Assembly: GCF_018860245.1 (NCBI RefSeq)
Contig: NZ_JAHKPD010000018.1
Location: 329,206-393,205, forward strand
Length of the DNA: 64,000 nucleotides
Origin: Pseudotamlana agarivorans
GTDB taxonomy: Bacteria > Bacteroidota > Bacteroidia > Flavobacteriales > Flavobacteriaceae
Direction of reading: 5' to 3'
Shown here: one piece after another, positions 39,618-47,828 of the stretch
Numbering within the stretch: position 1 is the stretch's first letter
Layout of the letters: each line of letters starts with the position of its first letter
Translations under genes and position numbers: made by a program
The notes under the pieces: model-generated
The model's input: only the letters and a program-made list of their open reading frames with translations
What the model was told of the DNA's origin: nothing
The model's database searches: none

Positions 39618-41555
39618 ATGAATAGAATATTATTAGTACTGGTTTTTGTGTTTAGTTTTACTTGTGTTAAAGCTCAAAATTTTAGCACACATAATGTGAA
39701 ACAAGGTGAAACCGTTGAAAGTCTTGCGAAGCATTATTACGTGCCTGTAGCTGAAATTTATAAGTTAAATCCAGATGCTAAAAGGGGTTTAAAACCGAAT
39801 ACGATTTTAATTATTCCTATTTCTAAAGCAGAAAAGCCTAAAACAACAACAACCATTACTAGAGAGTTTCAAAAACTTAAACCCCATCGTGTTAAGAGAA
39901 AGGAGACATTGTATAGTTTGGCTAAAATGTATGGAATTGAAGAAGCTGATATTAAAAAATATAATACTTCACTTTATTCAAGTCCTTTAAGAAAAGGTGA
40001 CAGAATTCAAATTCCTGTTTATAAAACAGTCGAGGTTATTGAAGAAGTTAGTCCAACAAAAACATATACGGTTTTACCAAAAGAAGGAAAATGGCGTGTC
40101 GCTTATAAGTTTGGTATCACTTTAAAAGAACTGGAAACTTTAAATCCAAATATGGGTGAGGTTTTAAATGAAGGTCAAATTTTAAATGTACCCAATGTTG
40201 ATGTTACAGAAGAAAAAGTAATTGATGACCAATACAGTTATTATAAAGTTTTACCTAAAGAAGGCTTTTATAGGCTCAAGCTGAAATTGGAATTAGAGCA
40301 AGCTGAAATTGAAGCGCTTAATCCAGGTTTATCTGAAACTGGATTAAAATCGGGTATGATTCTAAAAATCCCTTTTACAGAAGATATTAAACCCATTGTT
40401 GGTGGTTCTGTTGCCGAGAAAGTTAACCTAATCGATAGTATTTCAAATCGCAATACAAAGCATATAGCGGTAATGTTACCTTTTCGATTAAATCGTGTGG
40501 ATTTTGATTCCGTTGTTGGAACCAAAAAGAGTATTAGTAAAGACCCTTATTTAAATGCTTCCTTGGAATTTTATTCAGGTGTTTTAGTAGCCATCGATTC
40601 CTTAAAAAAACTTGGAATTTCTTTAAATGTAGATGTTTATGATACAAAGAATTCTGTAGGTGAAGTTTCTAAAATACTTCAAGGGAACAATTTTAATGAT
40701 GTCGATGCTGTTATTGGACCGTTAACTTCACTTTGTTTTGATAAAGTGGCTGCAGATTTAAATGCAGATCATATTCCTGTCGTTTCACCCATTGGTTTGA
40801 ATTTGAAATTAAGAGACAATGTTTTTCAGTCGCGACCTTCAGATGCATTATTAAAAAAGAAGATTGTAAATTTTGTAAAATCTGATACGGTAAATTATAA
40901 TGTGCTAATTATTTCCGATTCTAAAAATTCAGCTAAAGCTAATGCTCTAAAACAAGATTTTCCTGGAGCGAGTGAAGTACATTCTAGGAAAAACAAAAAA
41001 GGAAAAGATGAGTTTTTTGCCACACGTGAAGCCGTAAGTAAAGGTTTAAAACCTGGAAAAAACTATGTGTTTTTAGAAACCAATAATGAAGGTTTTGCTT
41101 CTAATATTACAAGTATTTTGGCTTCTTTAATTCGAAAAGCAAACCCAGAGTTAGAACATGAAGCAGTTGATATTGTTTTGGTGACAACCAATTTAAATTC
41201 GGCCTTTGAAGGAGATCAAGTGAATAATACACATTTGTCTAAATTACGATTTCACTTTGTAACAGGTTCGAAGGAATATAATGAAACTGAAGACATCTCT
41301 TTTGTGAAATCGTACAAGAAACAGTATAAAACGATTCCAAATAAAAGAGCTGTAAAAGGTTTTGACTTAACTATGGATATAGGCCTGCGTTTGGCATCGT
41401 TTACAGACTTATATACCTCTGCAACTCAAGCACCATTAACCGAGTATGTTGAAAATAAATTTGCTTATAAAAAGAAACCTATGGGCGGTTATTTTAATGA
41501 TTCGGCGTACCTAGTAATGCATGAGAACTTAACGATTGTTAAAGTTGGAGATTAG
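39618..41555 (+). CDS. LysM-repeat protein with periplasmic-binding-like domain
   Basis: The 645-residue protein has a signal peptide (MNRILLVLVFVFSFTCVKAQ) and four LysM-type repeats at about 24-69, 92-137, 149-190 and 208-252 (VKQGETVESLAKHYYV, VKRKETLYSLAKMYGI and two more divergent copies). It ends with a type-I periplasmic binding fold (HIAVMLPFRLNRVDF, DAVIGPLTSLCFDKVAAD, VVSPIGLNL, VKGFDLTMDIGLRLA). It should bind peptidoglycan in the periplasm and act in the envelope. Similar LysM/ABC-substrate-like proteins are common in Bacteroidota; a ligand is not known. Confidence 0.88.
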   Translation: MNRILLVLVFVFSFTCVKAQNFSTHNVKQGETVESLAKHYYVPVAEIYKLNPDAKRGLKPNTILIIPISKAEKPKTTTTITREFQKLKPHRVKRKETLYSLAKMYGIEEADIKKYNTSLYSSPLRKGDRIQIPVYKTVEVIEEVSPTKTYTVLPKEGKWRVAYKFGITLKELETLNPNMGEVLNEGQILNVPNVDVTEEKVIDDQYSYYKVLPKEGFYRLKLKLELEQAEIEALNPGLSETGLKSGMILKIPFTEDIKPIVGGSVAEKVNLIDSISNRNTKHIAVMLPFRLNRVDFDSVVGTKKSISKDPYLNASLEFYSGVLVAIDSLKKLGISLNVDVYDTKNSVGEVSKILQGNNFNDVDAVIGPLTSLCFDKVAADLNADHIPVVSPIGLNLKLRDNVFQSRPSDALLKKKIVNFVKSDTVNYNVLIISDSKNSAKANALKQDFPGASEVHSRKNKKGKDEFFATREAVSKGLKPGKNYVFLETNNEGFASNITSILASLIRKANPELEHEAVDIVLVTTNLNSAFEGDQVNNTHLSKLRFHFVTGSKEYNETEDISFVKSYKKQYKTIPNKRAVKGFDLTMDIGLRLASFTDLYTSATQAPLTEYVENKFAYKKKPMGGYFNDSAYLVMHENLTIVKVGD

Positions 41556-41586
41556 TTCTTTAATTTTAAATATCAAATTGTAAACG

Positions 41587-41814
41587 ATGCTTCCAGATAA
41601 ACAATTTCTCATAGACTTAGCGCATACAAAAATGCCTTTTGGTAAGTATAAGGACCGATTCTTAATCGATTTACCAGAATATTATGTCGTGTGGTATCAC
41701 AGTAAAGGTTTTCCTAAGGGGAAATTAGGTGTGATGTTAGAGCAAGTTTACGAATTAAAATTAAACGGTTTAGAAGATATTATTAGGAATATAAAACGAC
41801 AGTTCCCTAAGTGA
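41587..41814 (+). CDS. DUF3820 family small protein
   Basis: The 75-residue protein contains the family signature MPFGKYKDRFLIDLPEYYVVW. DUF3820 proteins are small and soluble; the biochemical role is unknown. It is 31 bp after the LysM gene on the same strand. Confidence 0.85.
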   Translation: MLPDKQFLIDLAHTKMPFGKYKDRFLIDLPEYYVVWYHSKGFPKGKLGVMLEQVYELKLNGLEDIIRNIKRQFPK

Positions 41815-41829
41815 ATTAAGTTTGTTTTT

Positions 41830-42069
41830 TTATGACTCCGAATAAACTTGTCCGCGGTGTGGTTTTAAGGCGTCGCGAATAGGTTTCATTTCACTTTCAT
41901 TGACTACCAAAAAGGCAATACTGTGCATTTCGCTAAGATTTGAAACACCAGTAATTGAAATATCAAGATTTTCTAGTTTAATATAATCTTTCAAGTGAAT
42001 GTTATGGTGCGCTGCTGTTTTTTCGGCATGTGGTCCATGAAAGTCCCAAATTAGTTTGAGTTTTCGCAT
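41830..42069 (-). CDS. Conserved-type hypothetical 79-residue protein
   Basis: The minus-strand frame encodes a small soluble protein (MRKLKLIWDFHGPHAEKTAA start, SITGVSNLSEMHSIAFLVV centre) rich in His and Lys, with a ferredoxin-like beta-alpha pattern. It faces DUF3820 tail to tail (15-bp gap) and is divergent from the chaperone operon. No function is recognised, but the position in an otherwise gene-sized gap and its ordinary composition argue that it is real. Confidence 0.65.
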   Translation of the reverse strand: MRKLKLIWDFHGPHAEKTAAHHNIHLKDYIKLENLDISITGVSNLSEMHSIAFLVVNESEMKPIRDALKPHRGQVYSES

Positions 42070-42172
42070 TTGTGTTTTTTATTAAATTGAAGTGTAAAAG
42101 TACATAAATATTAGACTTCGAATTTATAAAACATAGTGAAATATAAGATGTTATCAACCGTTCTTAAAACAA

Positions 42173-42203
42173 CTTGCGAGATACGATTATATTGCTATTT
42201 TTG
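42173..42203 (+). promoter_or_regulatory. Promoter of the peptidyl-prolyl isomerase operon
   Basis: TATTTTTG (42196-42203) is an exact -7 element and CTTG (42173-42176) lies 19 bp upstream as a -33 element. The position decides the start of the next gene: a TTG at 42174 would precede transcription, so the ATG at 42228 is right. Confidence 0.6.
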
Positions 42204-42227
42204 TATTTTTTAAAATATTATGACCTC

Positions 42228-44183
42228 ATGAAAATCAAACATTTTTTTACATTTCTTTCTTTAATAGTCGTTTTTAGTGCTGCTGCACAATCTTCAAAAG
42301 AAGCTGTTTTATTTACCGTAGGGAACGATTCTGTTTATGCTTCAGAATTTATTAGAGTTTATCAAAAAAATTTAGATTTGGTTCAAGATGAGTCACAAAA
42401 GGATGTTGATGCATATTTAAAGCTTTTTACAAGCTATAAGCTAAAAATTAAGGAAGCTAGAAGTTTAGGGTTTCACAAAAAACCGGGCTACCAAAAAGAG
42501 TTAGAAAGTTATAAAAAGCAATTGGCTAAAAGTTACCTGTCCGATTCGAAAGTTACAGATGCCTTAGTTGAAGAAGGGTACGAGCGTATGACTAACGATG
42601 TAAACGCAAATCATATTCTTGTAAAAGTTTCTGAAAATGCAAGTCCGCAGGATACCTTAGCTGCTTATAATCAAATATTAAAATTGCGAGAAAGAGCCTT
42701 AAATGAAGGATTCGAAAAGGTTAGAAAAGAAGTTCACAATGGTAAAACAGTTTACGGGGAAACTTTAGGCTACTTTACTGGTTTCAAAATGGTTTACGAA
42801 TTTGAGTCGGTTGCTTATAATACACCTGTTGGAGCTATATCAATGCCGTTTAGAACGCGATTTGGATATCATATTTTGACAGTGATCGACAAAAGAAAAT
42901 CTGAAGGCGAGCGTGAAGTAGGACATATCATGATTATAGCCAAAAGCGATGCTAATGATTCGATTGTGAAAAAAGCAGAAAATAGAATTAATGAGATTTA
43001 CGCTAAAATAAATCAAGGTGAAACATTTGAAGCACTAGCTAAACAGTTTTCAGAAGATAAAAATTCGGCACCTAAAGGTGGTAAACTTAGAGCATTTAGC
43101 AGAGGCCAGTTAAGTGCAGAAGCATTTGAAAATGTAGCCTTCGGTTTAGAGAAAGTTGGTGATATTTCTAAACCATTTCAAACGAAATTCGGATGGCACA
43201 TTGTAAAGCTTTTAGATATTAAGCTTGTCCCAGATTTTAAAACTATGAAGCCTGAATTAATAACTAAAGTTCAACGCGATTCTAGGTCTAAATTAATTGA
43301 TCAAGCACTTGTAGATAATTTGAAATCAAAATATAATATTAATGATGATCAATTATCATTATCCTATTTTGAGTCTATTTTAAATAATGATTATTTTAAA
43401 AATTCATGGAAACTGCCAACTGATTTTATTTCTGGAAAAACCATGCTTATTATTGGTAATAAGAAAATTACTTATCAAGACTTTGGTGATTATTTAATAG
43501 CTACGCAACGTCAGTCAAGAAAACAAATGCCCATTAAAACCTTGGTAGAAGAAAAGTACCAAGTTTTTCTTAAAAATGATTTAATAGCTTATCAAGAGGA
43601 AAATTTGGAAACAGAAAACTTGGAGTATGCCTCGGTAGTGCATGAATATAGAGATGGTCTTTTACTGTTTGAATTAATGGAAAATACTATTTGGAATACC
43701 GCTCAAACCGATTCTGTAGCCATTAAAAATCACTATGAGATCAATAAGTTAGATTATTTTTTTCCAGAACGAATTGATGCGGTGATTGCGACCTCATCAA
43801 AGAAAAAAACACTAAAAAAAGTATCTAAATTATTAGATGCAAACCAAGATTTAGAAAGTATAAAATCTGAAGTTAATACTAAAGATGCTATTGAAGTTAT
43901 CTTTACTTCAGGGGAGTTTGAAGCAGATCATCAAGGACTTCCAAAGGGTTTTGAGTTTAAGACAGGTATTTCTAAAATATTCAAACATAATGATGCTTAT
44001 GTAGTTGTTCAGGTTAAAGAGGTTTTCCCTAAAAAGCAAAAATCTTTTTATGAAGCTAAAGGGCAAGTCGTTAACGATTACCAGGTCCTTAAAGAGGAGA
44101 AATGGGTTGATGAATTAGCTGATAAATACGAGATAACTGTAAATGAAGCTGTTTTCAAAAAAGTAAAAGAAGAACTTAAATAA
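42228..44183 (+). CDS. Periplasmic peptidyl-prolyl isomerase with two parvulin domains
   Basis: The 651-residue protein has a signal peptide (MKIKHFFTFLSLIVVFSAAAQ), a SurA-like N-terminal helical region and two PpiC/parvulin domains (about 120-220: NANHILVKVSENASPQD; about 225-330: VGHIMIIAKSDAND, PKGGKLRAFSRGQL). A long C-terminal chaperone region follows. It should assist folding of outer-membrane proteins in the periplasm. It leads a compact operon of three exported folding proteins and a MoxR ATPase. Confidence 0.9.
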   Translation: MKIKHFFTFLSLIVVFSAAAQSSKEAVLFTVGNDSVYASEFIRVYQKNLDLVQDESQKDVDAYLKLFTSYKLKIKEARSLGFHKKPGYQKELESYKKQLAKSYLSDSKVTDALVEEGYERMTNDVNANHILVKVSENASPQDTLAAYNQILKLRERALNEGFEKVRKEVHNGKTVYGETLGYFTGFKMVYEFESVAYNTPVGAISMPFRTRFGYHILTVIDKRKSEGEREVGHIMIIAKSDANDSIVKKAENRINEIYAKINQGETFEALAKQFSEDKNSAPKGGKLRAFSRGQLSAEAFENVAFGLEKVGDISKPFQTKFGWHIVKLLDIKLVPDFKTMKPELITKVQRDSRSKLIDQALVDNLKSKYNINDDQLSLSYFESILNNDYFKNSWKLPTDFISGKTMLIIGNKKITYQDFGDYLIATQRQSRKQMPIKTLVEEKYQVFLKNDLIAYQEENLETENLEYASVVHEYRDGLLLFELMENTIWNTAQTDSVAIKNHYEINKLDYFFPERIDAVIATSSKKKTLKKVSKLLDANQDLESIKSEVNTKDAIEVIFTSGEFEADHQGLPKGFEFKTGISKIFKHNDAYVVVQVKEVFPKKQKSFYEAKGQVVNDYQVLKEEKWVDELADKYEITVNEAVFKKVKEELK

Positions 44184-44188
44184 AAAAG

Positions 44189-45037
44189 GTGCGTATAGTA
44201 ATTTGCATAGTATTAGTGAGTTTAATGGTCTCTTGCGATTATTTTAATAAATCGGAAGAAATTGATGCTTTGGCACGTGTTAATACTAGTTATTTATATT
44301 ATGATGATATAGATGGTTTAGTCCCTGAAGGAGCGACTAAAGCAGATAGCACTTTAATTGTTCATAATTTTATCAACCGTTGGGCAACGCAACAACTTTT
44401 GGTCGACGGCGCAATGTTAAACCTAAGTCAGAAAAAACAGGATGCTTTTAATAAACTTATCCTTCAATATAAAAATGATTTATATATAAAAGCCTATGTT
44501 GAAGCGCTAGTAAAACGCAGCGTAGATACCATAGTAACATATGATGAAGCTGATAATTATTATAAGAGTAATAAGGAAGTTTTTAAGTTAAATGAAGAAC
44601 TTATCAAGTTTCGTTACATTCATGTTGATGAAAATATTATCGATTATAACGACATAGAAGAGCGTTTCCAAAGATATGATGAGCAAGACAAAATTCTATT
44701 AGATTCTATATCAATACAGTTTAAATCGTATTCATTAAATGATTCAATTTGGATAAAATTAAGTCAGGTCATTAATAAAATTCCAGCAGTAAATTCTGAA
44801 AATAAAAAGGAACTGTTAAAAAAATCTAATTTTATACAACTCAAAGATTCATTAGGAGTATATTTGATGCAAATTAACGATGTGTTATTACGTAATAATA
44901 CCGCACCGTTAGAGTATGTTAAGCCAACTATTGATCAAATAGTGATTAACAAACGCAAGCTTGAATTAATCAAAGAGTTAGAAAAAGATATCACAAAAGA
45001 TGCCATTAAAAATAAACAATTTGAAATTTATAAATAA
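44189..45037 (+). CDS. Lipoprotein of the periplasmic chaperone operon
   Basis: The 282-residue protein starts with GTG at 44189, 5 bp after the previous stop, and has a lipoprotein signal (MRIVICIVLVSLMVSC16). The rest is helical (NFINRWATQQLLVDGAMLNL, YDEADNYYKSNKEVFKLNEE) like the SurA N- and C-terminal helices. I see no parvulin catalytic domain. A chaperone-type role beside its two isomerase neighbours is inferred. Confidence 0.8.
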   Translation: MRIVICIVLVSLMVSCDYFNKSEEIDALARVNTSYLYYDDIDGLVPEGATKADSTLIVHNFINRWATQQLLVDGAMLNLSQKKQDAFNKLILQYKNDLYIKAYVEALVKRSVDTIVTYDEADNYYKSNKEVFKLNEELIKFRYIHVDENIIDYNDIEERFQRYDEQDKILLDSISIQFKSYSLNDSIWIKLSQVINKIPAVNSENKKELLKKSNFIQLKDSLGVYLMQINDVLLRNNTAPLEYVKPTIDQIVINKRKLELIKELEKDITKDAIKNKQFEIYK

Positions 45038-45038
45038 T

Positions 45039-46454
45039 TTGAAACACTTATTGGTTTTAAGCATGACGTTCTTTTTTATGGGCGTCGTTTCAGCACAAGA
45101 AATCATTGAAGATGAAGTAGCGCAGGAAGTGGTTAAAAAAGTTGACACAGTTAAAACTAAAAATGCTAAAAAAGTAGATGGAGTTGCTGCAGTAGTTGGT
45201 AATTATATTGTTTTAGATTCCGATATTAAGAAAGAAAGAGAGCAAATAAAGGCTGCTGGTGGATCGATTGATGGTGTGGATGATTGTGAGTTGTTTGGAC
45301 TTATGTTAGAGCGTAAACTTTATGCGCATCATGCAATTCAAGATAGTATCCCTGTTTCTGATGCTGAAATTAGAAGAAATGTAGATTATCAAATAGAGCA
45401 ATTTTTACAACAAACCAACGGTTCTATGGAAAAACTTTTAGAATTCTATAATAAAGAGGATGAGAAAAGTTTTAGAGATGATATGTTCGAAATTAATAAA
45501 GCTAATGAGTTAGCTCAAAAAATGCAAGCACATATCGTAGAAAGTGTTGAGATCACACCAGAGGAAGTTAGAACATTTTTTAATAATATAGAAGAAGAGG
45601 ATCGCCCTACTTTTGGAACAGAACTTAAAGTAGCACAAATTGTTGCAGAGCCGCAGGTTTCCGAAGAAGAAAAACAAAAAATTATAGACCGTTTAAAAGG
45701 ATTTAAATCTGATATCGAAAATAATGGAGCAAGTTTTCGCTCTAAGGCTGTATTGTATTCAGATGATCCTGGATCGGCAAGTAAAGGAGGGAAGTACACA
45801 TTGCATAAGAAAAAGCCTAAAATGGTAAAAGAGTTTAGGCAAGTGGCTTTTTCTTTAGAGGAAGGCCAGATTTCTGAGCCGTTTGAAACCGATTTTGGTT
45901 ACCATATTATCATGCTTGAAAAAATTAGAGGGCAAGAGTATGACGTCGCACATATCCTTTTAATCCCTCGGGTTTCTGATAAAGCTGTTGCCGAAGCAAA
46001 GGAGCGCTTAGAAAAAGTGAGAAAAAGAATTATTGATGGTGAAATTTCTTTTGCAGATGCAGCAAGAGAAGTTAGTGATGAAAAGGAAACTAAAAATGAT
46101 GGCGGACAACTAATAAACCCTACAACGCAAGATTATAATTTTGAATTAACGAGAATGGATCCTGAATTGTATTCTCAAATTCAAAACCTAAAAGATGATG
46201 AGCTTAGTCTAGTTTTGAGAGAGGAAGATAGAACAGGGAAAATTAAATTTAAAATTTTAAAAATCACCGACAGAATTGATGAGCATAAAGCCGATTACGG
46301 AAGAGATTATTTAAAAATTAAGGAATTAGCACTAGACGAGAAAAAAATTAATGCTATCGATCAATGGCAGAAAGATCACATTTTAGATACCTATATTAAA
46401 ATTACTGGACAATACAGAGATTGTGACTTTAAAGGTAATTGGTTAAAAAAATAG
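45039..46454 (+). CDS. SurA-like peptidyl-prolyl isomerase
   Basis: The protein (about 471 residues) has a signal peptide ending VVSAQE, a SurA N-terminal domain (VDGVAAVVGNYIVLDSDIKKE, CELFGLMLERKLYAHHA) and two parvulin domains (KVAQIVAEPQVSEEEKQKI, SKGGKYTLHKKKPKMV; AHILLIPRVSDKAVAE). It should be a periplasmic chaperone for outer-membrane proteins. The start is uncertain: an ATG at 45000 overlaps the preceding gene by 38 bp, whereas TTG 45039 follows its stop by 1 bp and gives a standard signal peptide, so I prefer TTG. Confidence 0.88.
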   Translation: MKHLLVLSMTFFFMGVVSAQEIIEDEVAQEVVKKVDTVKTKNAKKVDGVAAVVGNYIVLDSDIKKEREQIKAAGGSIDGVDDCELFGLMLERKLYAHHAIQDSIPVSDAEIRRNVDYQIEQFLQQTNGSMEKLLEFYNKEDEKSFRDDMFEINKANELAQKMQAHIVESVEITPEEVRTFFNNIEEEDRPTFGTELKVAQIVAEPQVSEEEKQKIIDRLKGFKSDIENNGASFRSKAVLYSDDPGSASKGGKYTLHKKKPKMVKEFRQVAFSLEEGQISEPFETDFGYHIIMLEKIRGQEYDVAHILLIPRVSDKAVAEAKERLEKVRKRIIDGEISFADAAREVSDEKETKNDGGQLINPTTQDYNFELTRMDPELYSQIQNLKDDELSLVLREEDRTGKIKFKILKITDRIDEHKADYGRDYLKIKELALDEKKINAIDQWQKDHILDTYIKITGQYRDCDFKGNWLKK

Positions 46455-46457
46455 AAT

Positions 46458-47411
46458 ATGTCGGACGTCGCAGCTATACAATCATTTGTCAAGCAATTTA
46501 AAGGATTAAAAACTGAAATTGGTAAAGTTATAATCGGACAAGATGAGGTTGTTACTCAAATTTTAATCTCTATTTTCTCTGGAGGACATTCTTTATTAAT
46601 TGGTGTTCCTGGTCTAGCAAAAACCTTAATGGTGAATACCATTGCTCAAGCTTTGGGCTTAGATTTTAAGCGTATACAGTTTACGCCAGATTTAATGCCT
46701 AGTGATATTTTAGGTAGTGAAATCCTTGATGAAGATCGCCGTTTTAAATTTATTAAAGGCCCTATTTTTTCAAATATTATATTGGCAGATGAAATTAATA
46801 GAACGCCTCCAAAAACACAGGCCGCTTTGTTAGAAGCGATGCAAGAACGTGCAGTTACTGTCGCTGGACATCACTATAAGTTAGATTTACCTTATTTTGT
46901 TTTGGCAACCCAGAACCCAATTGAGCAGGAAGGAACTTATCCCTTACCAGAAGCACAATTGGACCGTTTTATGTTTGCTATTAATTTAGATTATCCAACT
47001 TTTGAAGAAGAAGTACAGGTTGTAAAATCTACTACAACCGATAATAATGTTAAAGTTAACGCCTTGTTTTCTGCGCAACAGATCGTTGATTTTCAACATT
47101 TAATTAGAAGAATTCCCGTAGCAGATAATGTCATAGAATACGCCGTATCGTTGGTTGGGAAAACTAGACCAAATACTGAAACTGCTCCAGAATTAGTTGA
47201 AAAATATATCGATTGGGGAGCAGGGCCAAGAGCTTCTCAGAATTTAATTCTTGCCGCAAAAACGCATGCCGCTATTCAAGGAAAGTTTTCTCCAGACATT
47301 GAAAATGTTCAAGCTGTAGCTTATGGTATTTTAAGACATAGAATCATTAAAAATTACAAAGCAGAAGCCGAAGGCGTTACCGAAGAACACATTATAAGAA
47401 GCTTATTTTAG
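46458..47411 (+). CDS. MoxR-family AAA+ ATPase
   Basis: The 317-residue protein has Walker A (GVPGLAKTLMVN), Walker B (IILADEINRTPPKTQAALLEAMQE), sensor 1 (VLATQNPIEQEGTYPLPEAQLDRF) and the MoxR-type C-terminal lid. MoxR ATPases act as cytoplasmic chaperones, usually with VWA/DUF58 partners. None is found directly downstream here: the next gene is acnB after a 417-bp gap. It is 3 bp after the SurA-like gene, so it is co-transcribed with the exported chaperones. Confidence 0.92.
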   Translation: MSDVAAIQSFVKQFKGLKTEIGKVIIGQDEVVTQILISIFSGGHSLLIGVPGLAKTLMVNTIAQALGLDFKRIQFTPDLMPSDILGSEILDEDRRFKFIKGPIFSNIILADEINRTPPKTQAALLEAMQERAVTVAGHHYKLDLPYFVLATQNPIEQEGTYPLPEAQLDRFMFAINLDYPTFEEEVQVVKSTTTDNNVKVNALFSAQQIVDFQHLIRRIPVADNVIEYAVSLVGKTRPNTETAPELVEKYIDWGAGPRASQNLILAAKTHAAIQGKFSPDIENVQAVAYGILRHRIIKNYKAEAEGVTEEHIIRSLF

Positions 47412-47655
47412 TTTTCAAAAAGATAAAATACGCAGCTCTTTTTTGTTATTGCAACTTTCCATGTAGTTAAATACCTATCATCAGCGTGGTTTTTAATATA
47501 TCATAAGCCTACTTTTTAGTTAAACACTTATCAAATATTCAATTTTAACTAAAAATAAATAGTAAAAACTAAATGATTTTAAGGAATTATGTCACAATAA
47601 TAATTTGATATATTTAGAAGCCGTATAACCCAAATTCCTGTTAAAAATAAGTTTT

Positions 47656-47663
47656 TAATTTTG
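47656..47663 (+). promoter_or_regulatory. Candidate -7 element of acnB
   Basis: TAATTTTG matches TAnnTTTG exactly and lies 165 bp before the acnB start, giving a long leader. The stretch 47412-47655 shows no gene. Confidence 0.4.
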
Positions 47664-47708
47664 TATTTTGCAAAGCCGAAAATTACTTGCGGCATTTCGT
47701 ATGGCTTG

Positions 47709-47727
47709 TCGAGAATAATATTCTCGA
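47709..47727 (+). promoter_or_regulatory. Hairpin in the acnB leader
   Basis: TCGAGAAT-AAT-ATTCTCGA is a perfect 8-bp stem with a 3-nt loop in the predicted 5' leader of acnB, about 100 bp before its start. No T-run follows, so it is not a terminator; it could be an RNA-level control site or a DNA operator. Confidence 0.45.
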
Positions 47728-47828
47728 AAAAATATTTTCAGATTTTAAGATGAGTTGATAAAATTAAGGTATAGTGCCTACTAGACTTTAAGCGAAATTT
47801 AATACCGAACCAGAATTAATTCTATTAT

